NCBI RefSeq assembly: GCF_013409595.1
Contig: NZ_JACCBD010000001.1
Location: forward strand, 1,860,001 to 1,924,000
Direction of reading: 5' to 3'
DNA length: 64,000 nt
Origin: Leucobacter aridicollis
GTDB taxonomy: Bacteria > Actinomycetota > Actinomycetes > Actinomycetales > Microbacteriaceae
The position numbers and the translations under genes were made by a program. Positions 17,750 to 25,381 of the stretch are shown here, one piece after another; within the stretch, counting starts at the first letter, position 1; every line of letters starts with the position of its first letter. Below the pieces are notes generated by a model. The model made no database searches, was not told the origin of the DNA, and worked only from the letters and a program-made list of their open reading frames with translations.

Positions 17750-19285
17750 CTACTCAGCCATCTCAGGCTCTGCCTCGGCGGGCGCTTCGACGATCTCGCC
17801 GTCGGGCGTATCTGTCTGCTCCGCTTCGGTGTCGGTGTTCTCCGGTGGGTGCTTCGCGGTGAGGGCAATACCTGCGTAAGCGACGATGGATCCGAGGGCC
17901 GCGACCACGTAAGCGGGCCAAGCGAGACCGGCAATTGCGGTGACACCAATGGTGGCGGCGGCGGTTGCGAGGCCTGCACCGATGGCTACTGGACTGCGGA
18001 GGCCAGCGATGAGAGCCTCCTGTGACTCGTGTGCATGCCCGCCGCGGAGACGAGCGGCGAAGACGTAAAGCGCAGCGACGCTGAGCAGGCCAGATGCGCC
18101 GGCGAGAATCGGAGGCCAGGTCCAAGCGAACGGCGCGGTCGCGGCGGCGAAGAGCGAGATGATGAGCGCTGCCGGCGCGGTGACGAAAGCAGTCGCAGTG
18201 CGAGCGATCCCGGAGGGCGTTGTCAGTGCGAGTCCGTGGGCACGGCGGACGACGAGGGCGGCGATGGCCAGGATGGCGGCGATGACTGAAAGGATCGAGC
18301 TGCTGACCATGGCCGGGAAGGTCAAGGTTCTTGAGGATTGCTTGGTCTCGGACGCCTTCTCCTTGGCTGCTGCGGTGAGGTTCTTGCTCTTCTCCTTGGT
18401 CGCGTCCCAGGCAGCGCCGGTCTTCTCCTTGACCTTGGCCCAGGTCTCGCTCGACTCATTCCCATCGTCAATCTTGATCGCAGGCTCACGAATCCAGCCC
18501 TCGTCAGAAAGCGCCCAACCTGCCGTGAACGAGGTCGCCTGGACGGTGTCGCCCGGGGCGAGTTCTCCCCCCGCCGAGGCGCCAGTCGGTGCGTCGTAGA
18601 TCTGGTATCCCGCGCTAGGCACCTTGAAGGGGCGCTTCGAATCGCCCGCGCTAGCGAGCGGCACCAGGTACTCCTGGACCGACCAGAGCACGTCGCCCGA
18701 TGCCGGATCGACGACGGGCTGCCAGGTCACCTCCCCTGCCAGACCAGCGGCACCCTGGGCAGTGAGCTGCGGATCGTTCGAGCTCAGGAAAGCCGTACCA
18801 CTTGCGAGTCCGTCGGACACCGGGCCGGCGCTAAATGCGCCGGTTCCGGGCATCGCGAAGAGGCCGTCGGAGGCCGATCCGATCTTGTCCCAAACTCCCC
18901 CAGGCAGGTCATCCTCCGCGGCGATGGCGAAGTACTTGCCGCTCTTTTCAAGCTGTTCGGCGCTCACAGCGGGGTAGATTGTGACGTCGTACTGCTCGAC
19001 GAACCCCTGCGTGTCGGGGCGAAACTCGACCTCATAGCTACCGGGGGCGGTCGTGAACTGGGGGTGTGGAATCAGCTGGCCGGTGACGGCGCAGAGCGGT
19101 GCCTGCATCTGACCGAGCGTTGCGCCCGACGCGTCTTTGACGGTCGCGGATTGCAGCGGGCCAGCGATGCGGCCGGACTCGCAGTCAAGATCGGCAGCGT
19201 GGGCTGCTGTAGGCGCGAGCAGTGCCGCGCAGGCGATTGCTGTTGTAGCGAGGGACGCGCTGAGACGGCGGATTGGTGCGGACAT
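17750..19285 (-). CDS. exported protein with large outer domain and C-terminal membrane bundle
   Basis: 511 aa. A signal peptide ends at AAHA. An exterior domain of about 270 residues follows, beta-rich (PGSYEVEFRPDTQGFVEQYDVTIYP). Next is a Lys/Glu helical linker (WAKVKEKTGAAWDATKEKSKN), then about five to six hydrophobic helices and an acidic cytoplasmic tail. No family is recognised. The topology suits a component of the donor-recipient envelope channel or a surface organiser. It lies downstream of the FtsK gene on the same strand, consistent with a transfer operon. Confidence 0.6.
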   Translation of the reverse strand: MSAPIRRLSASLATTAIACAALLAPTAAHAADLDCESGRIAGPLQSATVKDASGATLGQMQAPLCAVTGQLIPHPQFTTAPGSYEVEFRPDTQGFVEQYDVTIYPAVSAEQLEKSGKYFAIAAEDDLPGGVWDKIGSASDGLFAMPGTGAFSAGPVSDGLASGTAFLSSNDPQLTAQGAAGLAGEVTWQPVVDPASGDVLWSVQEYLVPLASAGDSKRPFKVPSAGYQIYDAPTGASAGGELAPGDTVQATSFTAGWALSDEGWIREPAIKIDDGNESSETWAKVKEKTGAAWDATKEKSKNLTAAAKEKASETKQSSRTLTFPAMVSSSILSVIAAILAIAALVVRRAHGLALTTPSGIARTATAFVTAPAALIISLFAAATAPFAWTWPPILAGASGLLSVAALYVFAARLRGGHAHESQEALIAGLRSPVAIGAGLATAAATIGVTAIAGLAWPAYVVAALGSIVAYAGIALTAKHPPENTDTEAEQTDTPDGEIVEAPAEAEPEMAE

Positions 19286-19314
19286 CTTATACCTCCTGTG
19301 GGTGAGGGTTGTGC

Positions 19315-19536
19315 TTACTGGTGTGGTGGGTGCTGGCGACGGCGCGCAAGCACTGTGCTGCGGGGTTCGTCTGGAGCACAGCGAAGATATTCAAAAGCTG
19401 AATCGTCAGACTTGCCCGACAGGGCGCGCCACGCACGGATCCTGATCGTCGGTAGCGGTAGCCCGGTCTCGCGGGCGAGCTGCGCCAGCGGTATCCAGCC
19501 GTCGAACGGTGAGTCTGGCGGGGTCGTGTTAGTCAT
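19315..19536 (-). CDS. small HTH-like DNA-binding protein
   Basis: 73 aa. The pattern GWIPLAQLARETGLPLPTIRIRAW is that of an excisionase-type or MerR-like helix-turn-helix (start, turn and recognition helix), followed by a basic tail. It lies between the FtsK gene and the 511-aa exported protein on the same strand. It may regulate the transfer operon or bind a cis-acting transfer locus. No closer assignment is possible. Confidence 0.5.
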   Translation of the reverse strand: MTNTTPPDSPFDGWIPLAQLARETGLPLPTIRIRAWRALSGKSDDSAFEYLRCAPDEPRSTVLARRRQHPPHQ

Positions 19537-19545
19537 CGGGTGCTC

Positions 19546-21957
19546 CTAACCGAAAAGGTCATCGAAATTTGGTTTTGCTGGGTTGCTTGTGATTACGAGC
19601 GGCGCGCGCTGCGCAGCGGCTTGCGCCGGCGTAGCGCCGATTGTCTCTGCAGCCCGCGCGGCAGGTACGGGCGGTAGCTCGCCGGGCGAGGCGGTGGTGA
19701 AGGCGGCGTCACCGAGGTCAAGGTCACCCAGGTCAAACTCGCCGAGGTCGGTGTCTGCCGTGTCCTGGTTCAGGATCTGCCCGAACGCGGGCACGATCTC
19801 CGGATTCTCGGCACCTACCTGCGGCGGCAACTGACCGGCGGCGCGCAGCTCACGGAACTCGCGATCCCAGCGGTCAAGCGTCGCGTCATCGGTGTATGGG
19901 AAGCGAACACGCTGCGGCTCGGGGAAGCCTTCGACGCGGACATAGCCGATGCCCGCGCTTCGGTAGCCGTTGCCCGGTGACGCCACGGGGATGAGATGCG
20001 CTTCTGCGCCAAAGTCCGTGGCACCGGTACCGAGGACGAGGTCCGTCTCTAGAGGCGTCTCGGTGCGCAGCGCAATACGCATCGGCAAGAACGGGCGGAG
20101 CTTGCCGACCATGTCCTTCTGTGGAGCCTGAACAGCACTCACAATCAGCACGTTCATTGAGCGCCCCTGGCTGGAAAGAAGCAGCAGGTTCGACATGACC
20201 TCGTTTGCTCGCTTTGAGTCAGTGTCGAGGGCTGTCAGTGCCGAAAGCTCGTCGATGAAGAGCACGATGAGTGGCTGCTCGCGGGTCACCGGCAGACTCC
20301 GCCCCTGCCCCTTACGCGCGTTCATTTTGTCGACCACGTCGGATACGAGGGCTGCCCAATCGTCAGGCGTGGTGGCCACCTGTTGGAACATCCCTCGCAG
20401 GCTTCCATCGTCAGCAATCGCTTCCGCACCTTTTGGGTCGATGGCGTAAATTTCGGCGAGCCCTTGGCGTGCTGACGGGAGCACGCCGGAGAGGATCGAC
20501 CAGATGACCGAGCCTTTGCCTGAGCCGGTTTGACCGACAGTGAGTGTATGGAAGAGGCTGAACGGTACGGCCGCGCCGTCTTCGGTAATCGCGATTTCGA
20601 ACGACTTCCAGCTAGTCGCCGGGTCCGTGTCGAGCGGGTGCTTCTCACGGAAGTCATCAAGCGTCAACATCGTCATCAACGGGTCACGGCGCTCGCGCAT
20701 CGCGATCGACCCGGAAGTGTCGTCTACTGTGGTACGCCAAGAAAGATCCTTCTCCCGCGGAGCCACCGAAGCCTTGAGTTCAGCAGCAATCTTGCGGCGC
20801 GACACCCGGTCGGCGGCGAGTAGCTGGGGTGCGCTGAATTCGAGCATTCGGTGTCCGAGCATGTCAGTGGTCTGCTCGATACGAAGATCGTGCGGGTACG
20901 CCTTGAGCTGCGCGGCGATACGCTCGCGCACTGTGCGCAGGTCGTCGGCGAGCTTCGCAATGACCGCACGGCTCTCGAGCGGCAACCATTCGACCAGCGA
21001 TGCCCCGTCGTGCTGGGTTGCCGCATACGCAGCGACAGCTTCAGCAGCGGAGGGTGAGGTGCCAGGTGCCAGCGTAAGCACGGTTGAGCTGTTCTCTCCC
21101 GATGTCTCATCGATGACGAGTCCGCCGGATAGCGCATCGAGGTGACGGCGGCTCTGGGTCGCGAGCGTCACTGGCTGGACGATGAGCGATCCATCAGCGA
21201 TGACGACCTCGTAGCCGCTGTTTATCGCGGCGATGGTGCGATCAACCTGAGTTGGGTTAGCAGAGAGGCGTGCGCTTGCAGTCGCCGGCGTAGGGCGGAT
21301 CGTAAAGGTGTCGCCCCTGTGTTGGATCCGCTCCGCCTCGCGGTCGTCAACGCCGAGTGCTTCCTTCAACAGGTCTGCGATCTCGCCACGCTTGGCTCGT
21401 TTGAATCCAGCGTGGCGAGCGGAGATCAGGAGAGCGACCCAGTACAGCACGCCTCCAACAGCAATCGCCGCTGCCGGCATCCACCACATGAGCGGAACTA
21501 AATCGGCGAGGAGGCTGCGGGTCGCTGGGATAACCGGGAGGAGGGCGACAGCGAATGCAAGCAGCGTCGGGATTAGAAGCGCCGGGATCTGCCAGAAGGC
21601 GGGGACGGTGAGCCTGGTCTGTGTGGCCTGGTCGAGGTATCGCAGGCGACGGCCGATGACAGTGACCGCAACGAAGGCGAGTGTGGCGATAACGATCAGC
21701 AGTGCTCCGAAATGAGCTGCGATGCTCGGAAGGAAAGCCCAGAGCGCCGCGCCAACAACCTGCCGGGCTTCTTGGGCAGAGGTGCGCGGGCGATGGCCGG
21801 TGGCTTTTTCGTAACGGGGGCTGTCGGCGAGCACCGTAACTGCGCCGGTGAGAAGGTAGGCAGCCCAGCGGATCGGCGTGAAGACCGCGCGGAAGATCGC
21901 GCTCACGGCGGAGCGCTTGGCCTGAGCTACGGCCATCTCGCGCATTGAGACTCCCAC
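19546..21957 (-). CDS. FtsK/SpoIIIE-type DNA translocase (TraB-like transfer protein)
   Basis: 803-aa membrane-anchored ATPase. Hydrophobic helices lie in the first ~200 residues. A linker region follows, then the motor with Walker A GQTGSGKG near residue 470 and Walker B VLFIDELSAL near 565. The short acidic C-terminal region (DTADTDLGEFDLGDLDLGD) lacks an obvious gamma domain. The GTG 21957 start follows AGGAGGAGTCA. In actinomycete ICEs and plasmids such proteins move double-stranded DNA without a relaxase. Its place in an operon of exported proteins supports that over a chromosome-segregation role. Confidence 0.88.
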   Translation of the reverse strand: MGVSMREMAVAQAKRSAVSAIFRAVFTPIRWAAYLLTGAVTVLADSPRYEKATGHRPRTSAQEARQVVGAALWAFLPSIAAHFGALLIVIATLAFVAVTVIGRRLRYLDQATQTRLTVPAFWQIPALLIPTLLAFAVALLPVIPATRSLLADLVPLMWWMPAAAIAVGGVLYWVALLISARHAGFKRAKRGEIADLLKEALGVDDREAERIQHRGDTFTIRPTPATASARLSANPTQVDRTIAAINSGYEVVIADGSLIVQPVTLATQSRRHLDALSGGLVIDETSGENSSTVLTLAPGTSPSAAEAVAAYAATQHDGASLVEWLPLESRAVIAKLADDLRTVRERIAAQLKAYPHDLRIEQTTDMLGHRMLEFSAPQLLAADRVSRRKIAAELKASVAPREKDLSWRTTVDDTSGSIAMRERRDPLMTMLTLDDFREKHPLDTDPATSWKSFEIAITEDGAAVPFSLFHTLTVGQTGSGKGSVIWSILSGVLPSARQGLAEIYAIDPKGAEAIADDGSLRGMFQQVATTPDDWAALVSDVVDKMNARKGQGRSLPVTREQPLIVLFIDELSALTALDTDSKRANEVMSNLLLLSSQGRSMNVLIVSAVQAPQKDMVGKLRPFLPMRIALRTETPLETDLVLGTGATDFGAEAHLIPVASPGNGYRSAGIGYVRVEGFPEPQRVRFPYTDDATLDRWDREFRELRAAGQLPPQVGAENPEIVPAFGQILNQDTADTDLGEFDLGDLDLGDAAFTTASPGELPPVPAARAAETIGATPAQAAAQRAPLVITSNPAKPNFDDLFG

Positions 21958-22011
21958 TGACTCCTCCTGACGTTGTTATCTACTGCTACACATACGGGTC
22001 ATCTGATGGCG

Positions 22012-22290
22012 TCACGCCGCCAGCATCCGCTCCCCTGCCAACACATCGATCAGGTCAGGTCGGTATCCGCCCCACGCCTGCGCAAGCTCGCCGGACGCGT
22101 CACGCACGAGCACGAGCGGTGCCTGGATTACGGCCCCGAGCGCCATTGCCTGCGCCCGCAGTTCGTCGGACAGAGCGTCGGCTGGGCGGAGCTCATAGGC
22201 GAAGCCGAGTGAGGAGAGGAGCTTTTCGGTCAGGCGACACTGTATGCATGACGGACCGGCGGTGAAGATTGTGATTTGTTGTGTGGGCAT
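22012..22290 (-). CDS. glutaredoxin/NrdH-like redoxin
   Basis: 92 aa with a thioredoxin fold. The N-terminus ITIFTAGPSCIQCRLTEKLL carries a CIQC active site. A cis-Pro follows in IQAPLVLV, and the end GYRPDLIDVL matches NrdH redoxins. It is cytoplasmic and probably a disulfide reductase. It sits just upstream of the FtsK gene in the transfer operon. No ribonucleotide reductase gene is in the window, so its partner may be another element protein or the host's. Confidence 0.8.
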   Translation of the reverse strand: MPTQQITIFTAGPSCIQCRLTEKLLSSLGFAYELRPADALSDELRAQAMALGAVIQAPLVLVRDASGELAQAWGGYRPDLIDVLAGERMLAA

Positions 22291-22367
22291 GAAGATCTCC
22301 TTAGATAGGTGCGGGAAGGGGCCGGGGCGGAGGACACGACCACTCCGCCCCGGCGGTCTGGGGAGAG

Positions 22368-23057
22368 CTAGCGGACGACCAGCTCAGTGGTGCTCGACGG
22401 GGCGTACGGAAGCTGCTGCATCGCATCCGCACTCAGTCCAACGCTTGGATGAGCAACACCGCCTCCGATGGCGGGCGAGACGGTCAGCTCGCCGCGTTCA
22501 TCGGTTACGACCTCGCGGACTTCCCTTGCCTCCGTCAGCATCTCCTTCTTCTCCTTGGAGAGCGCCTGCGAAGCCGCCCGGGATTCGGCAGCGAGAGGCG
22601 TAGCGTCGTATCGGGCCTGGATCTCGCGCATCTCAGTGCCCTGGGCGGGCATCGTGGCAAGCCACTGCTGTGCGGTGCCGCTGCCGTTGATGTAGGCCTG
22701 ATACGCCTGATCGTAGGCCCGCTGTGCGGGGCGGTCCTGCGCGGCGAAGTAGGCAGCGGTTTCAGCCTGCGCGCGGTCATGGCGTGCTTGCGCCTGCTGG
22801 TAGCTCGAGGCTTCAGCGTTCGACGCGAAATCCGAGCCGCCAGGAAGCAGCTCGGGCCAGGCCGCGTCAACGAGTACGGTCTCGCCGGCTGCCTGCGCAC
22901 CCGCCGCGGTTACGGTGATTGAGGCCTCAGTAGTCTGCGGGCCGATTCCGGCAGCATGGGCGGTGGACGGGATGAGAAGCGCGCCGAGAACGGCGGCTCC
23001 AGCGATGGCGGTAGCGCCGATGCGGCGCGTGATCTGGGGTTTTGTCTGGGTGGACAT
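22368..23057 (-). CDS. secreted helical protein
   Basis: 229 aa. A Sec signal peptide ends at AHAA, then an exported domain rich in Ala and Gln with long helices (YQQAQARHDRAQAETAAYFAAQ). The C-terminal part is small and beta-like. It has no sorting motif, lipobox or transmembrane helix after the signal. It lies between a redoxin and the SpaA-type adhesin on the same strand, so a surface role in mating-pair formation is plausible but unproved. Confidence 0.6.
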   Translation of the reverse strand: MSTQTKPQITRRIGATAIAGAAVLGALLIPSTAHAAGIGPQTTEASITVTAAGAQAAGETVLVDAAWPELLPGGSDFASNAEASSYQQAQARHDRAQAETAAYFAAQDRPAQRAYDQAYQAYINGSGTAQQWLATMPAQGTEMREIQARYDATPLAAESRAASQALSKEKKEMLTEAREVREVVTDERGELTVSPAIGGGVAHPSVGLSADAMQQLPYAPSSTTELVVR

Positions 23058-23095
23058 GTAGACTCTCCTAGTCTCTCTGCTGATGGGTGGAGGGT

Positions 23096-23199
23096 GAGGC
23101 CGGGACTCCGGTTGTGGGACTTGAGATCCCGGCCTCGTAGGACCGCGGGTGCTTGGGCCGAAAGAGGCTCCCCAGCCTGTGTTCCCTCGCGCCCGCGGT
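23096..23199. terminator. two inverted repeats in an intergenic gap
   Basis: A perfect 10-bp repeat (23096-23105 and 23127-23136, GAGGCCGGGA type) is followed by a GC-rich pair (ACCGCGGG at 23142, CCCGCGGT ending near 23199). They lie between the adhesin stop at 23205 and the next gene's start at 23057. They probably attenuate or separate transcription. Neither has a U-tract on the minus strand. Confidence 0.5.
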
Positions 23200-23204
23200 A
23201 CTTT

Positions 23205-24395
23205 TTATGCGCTCCGGCGGCGGATGTGGCGCAGCAGCTGGCCACTCGCGAGCACGCCGCCAGCGGCAGCGAGGATCGCGCCGAGAGTGAGCGGGGCGGT
23301 GAGATCGGTGCCGGTCTGGATCAGCGGCGTCGGTGGCTCGATAGGGTCCTCAGGCTCCTCGACCGGCTCGTTCACGACCGTCACCGTCCAGCTGCCGTCA
23401 TCGAGCTGCTCGGCGGTGTGCGGCGTCTCATCGAGCCGGAACCCGGCCGGGGCCTCAATCTCGGTTACGACGGGGGCGGTGATGTGAGCGATGTCCTGGG
23501 CTCCAGTCGCTCCATTGGTGCATGAGGCGTAGCCGACGACCTCGACGGCTGCCTGCCCATCCTCATCGGTAGTGACGGTGCTATGGGTCACCTGCTCGAA
23601 AGCGTCGATCCAGATTCTCTCGGTCGCGCGAGCGGCGGTAATGGCCGCCCGATCTGCGGCGTCGTACTCGGCTGCCGCATCTTTAGCGGCTGCAGTCGCG
23701 GCGGTCAGAGACGCGTGTGCATCCGCGATCTCGTCAGCACTCGGCCCGGCGGCGATCAGCGCATCGATCTCGGCGCGGATCTCTACGAGCACGGCCTCAG
23801 CGTCGGCGACAGCCTGAGTCGCGGTTTCGACCGCTGCCTGGGCGGCTGCGATCTCGACGGAGTCGCCGCCCCACTCGGCGGCAGTGAGGTGTTCCTGTGC
23901 TGTAGCGAGTACGTCCTGCGCCTCGCTGAGCGCGACGCTCTGCGAGGACTCCTGTTCGTAGAGGGCGGCGAGCTCAGGCGGCGACTGCGCACCTGCGTCA
24001 GCCAGCAGTTCGTCGAGGATCGCTTGAGCGTCAGCCCGAGCGGCCTGAGCGTCGTGGAGGACGGTACGGGCGTCGTCTGCCGCCTGGCGGGCTTCGTCAG
24101 AGGTGGTCTGAGCAGCGGAGAATTCGCCGTAGAGCGGGTTGGCTGCGAAGCCTGGCGAAAGCGGGGAGTTAACGTCCCAATGCTGGGCGTCAACCTGGAA
24201 GGTTGCATCGGCGAGAGGCCTGCCATCCAGATCGGTCTTCGCGATGAGGAGCGTCGTTGGGGCAGCGGTGCAGCCGCCAGCAGCAGCCTGCGCGGGGAGG
24301 GGCTGAGCGATGAGCGGGATGGTGATGGCAGTCGCTGCGACTGCGAGAGTCGCGAGACCAAAAGCGGTGCGGCGGGTGCGGGTGATGATTGACAC
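23205..24395 (-). CDS. wall-anchored SpaA-type adhesin with inserted coiled coil
   Basis: 396 aa. After a signal peptide (ending PAQAAAG), a SpaA/prealbumin-like domain begins (TTLLIAKTDLDGRPLADATFQVD). It is interrupted by about 180 residues of Ala/Glu-rich coiled coil, then resumes (YASCTNGATGAQDIAHITAPV, then EIEAPAGFRLDETPHTAEQL). The C-terminus is a sorting signal: LIQTG, a hydrophobic helix and RRRSA. Sortase attachment to peptidoglycan is therefore expected, with the enzyme supplied by the host because none is in the window. The split domain with a coiled stalk is unusual and suggests an extended surface fibre for cell contact. Confidence 0.75.
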   Translation of the reverse strand: MSIITRTRRTAFGLATLAVAATAITIPLIAQPLPAQAAAGGCTAAPTTLLIAKTDLDGRPLADATFQVDAQHWDVNSPLSPGFAANPLYGEFSAAQTTSDEARQAADDARTVLHDAQAARADAQAILDELLADAGAQSPPELAALYEQESSQSVALSEAQDVLATAQEHLTAAEWGGDSVEIAAAQAAVETATQAVADAEAVLVEIRAEIDALIAAGPSADEIADAHASLTAATAAAKDAAAEYDAADRAAITAARATERIWIDAFEQVTHSTVTTDEDGQAAVEVVGYASCTNGATGAQDIAHITAPVVTEIEAPAGFRLDETPHTAEQLDDGSWTVTVVNEPVEEPEDPIEPPTPLIQTGTDLTAPLTLGAILAAAGGVLASGQLLRHIRRRSA

Positions 24396-24471
24396 GAGGT
24401 CCTCCTCTGCGGGTCGGGTGAGTTGGTAGCTGCCGTAGACCGTCAGAGGGTGAGTGTGAAATTTTCGATTG

Positions 24472-24542
24472 GTGGTAGCTGCGCATTGTAAGGTTGTTAC
24501 CCCGGGCGCCGGCAGCTACCACACTTGACGGCGCGCCCGGGG
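24472..24542. repeat. overlapping inverted repeats upstream of the adhesin
   Basis: GTGGTAGCTGC (24472-24482) pairs with GCAGCTACCAC (24512-24522). CCCCGGGCGC (24500-24509) pairs with GCGCCCGGGG (24533-24542). The two interlock like a pseudoknot or alternative hairpins. A further half-copy, TTGGTAGCTGC, lies at 24423-24433. They sit in the 154-base gap between the genes at 24550-25074 and 23205-24395. They could be a transfer recognition site, an attenuator or a terminator. Confidence 0.55.
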
Positions 24543-24549
24543 TGATCTA

Positions 24550-25074
24550 TCAGGGCGCCAGCGCTGGTGGGCTGAGCAGTGCCCCGTGCTCGCGGAGGTA
24601 CGCGAAGAGCTCGTCGGCGATTCGTTTGGTCTCTGGATTCTCGACCTTCGCCTCCCTGCGACCGTAATCCGGGTGCCCGGCGAGCCACTGCTCGTAGGGG
24701 GTGCCATGCGGCGTCGAGCGGTCCCCTGACCAGCCCTGCGCCCAGTCCCGCTCGTTGATCGCGCGGGCGGCGGCCTGTTGCTCGTCGAGCTTCTCGTCTA
24801 CGTAGGCGGCGACCGCCTCGTCAAGCGGGAGATCAGGGAAACGGTGCTCGGCGCGGGCACGGAGCTTGTCGATCTCGTGATCCCGCACGTAGGCGTACGG
24901 GGAGGCAACGTGTGGGAGGACGAGCACGCTCCAGCGCTCGTCAATCTCGGCTGCCTCGTAGAGATGTTCGGCGCGGGGCTGCGAGAGCTCGAAAGCGGCG
25001 GCGAGCTCCTCGATAATCTCGGCGGGAGTGTCGCGGTGGTCGCGCGGTGTGAGATTCATGTGCGTGCGTGTCAT
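24550..25074 (-). CDS. hypothetical cytoplasmic protein
   Basis: 174 aa, charged and helical, with no signal peptide or membrane helix and no recognised family. The first 60 residues (TPAEIIEELAAAFELSQPRAEHLYEAAE) could form a helix-turn-helix-like bundle. The remainder (FPDLPLDEAVAAYVDEKLDEQQ) is acidic. It sits between the excisionase-like HTH gene and the structured gap before the adhesin, on the same strand. Confidence 0.55.
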   Translation of the reverse strand: MTRTHMNLTPRDHRDTPAEIIEELAAAFELSQPRAEHLYEAAEIDERWSVLVLPHVASPYAYVRDHEIDKLRARAEHRFPDLPLDEAVAAYVDEKLDEQQAAARAINERDWAQGWSGDRSTPHGTPYEQWLAGHPDYGRREAKVENPETKRIADELFAYLREHGALLSPPALAP

Positions 25075-25104
25075 AGTGTCGTCTCTCCTGATCGTGCTGG
25101 TGAC

Positions 25105-25317
25105 CTAGGCGGCTGCGGGCTCCGGAGGGGTGGTGCCAGCCTCGAGCAACTTGTTCACGTACCAGACAGGGATCATCCACCGACCACCGATCTTCGTAGC
25201 GGGAATACTGCCTTTGCGGCTCTTCTCGTAGATGGCAGTGCGCTCGAGGCCAAGAATGTCGGCCACGTCGTCCAGCGAGTACCACGCCCGCGGTAGCTCG
25301 GTAACCTTCTTAAGCAT
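25105..25317 (-). CDS. excisionase-family helix-turn-helix protein
   Basis: 70 aa. YSLDDVADILGLERTAIYEKSRKGSIPATKIGGRWMIP is the canonical winged HTH of the HTH_17/excisionase family. It is far from the integrase, about 11 kb, so a regulatory or plasmid-partition role is at least as likely as excision. Its own promoter (25351-25379) is nearly identical to that of the primase gene. Expression at the same time as replication is therefore expected. Confidence 0.8.
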   Translation of the reverse strand: MLKKVTELPRAWYSLDDVADILGLERTAIYEKSRKGSIPATKIGGRWMIPVWYVNKLLEAGTTPPEPAAA

Positions 25318-25350
25318 TTTCGCCAGTTCCTTCCAAGTTCTTTAAGTAAT

Positions 25351-25379
25351 AGCATAGCGGACGTGCACACTAACGTCTA
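25351..25379 (-). promoter_or_regulatory. promoter of the HTH gene, with GTGCAC spacer
   Basis: On the minus strand, TAGACG (-35) and TATGCT (-10) are separated by 17 bases whose middle reads AGTGTGCAC. The same arrangement occurs before the primase gene (29750-29778). The GTGCAC palindrome in the spacer is a likely operator. Confidence 0.7.
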
Positions 25380-25381
25380 GT

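Noticed and set aside
25105..25317. Calling the excisionase-like HTH protein the element's Xis
   Set aside because: Excisionase-type HTH proteins partner tyrosine integrases; here the integrase is a serine recombinase, so the protein is left as an HTH regulator.
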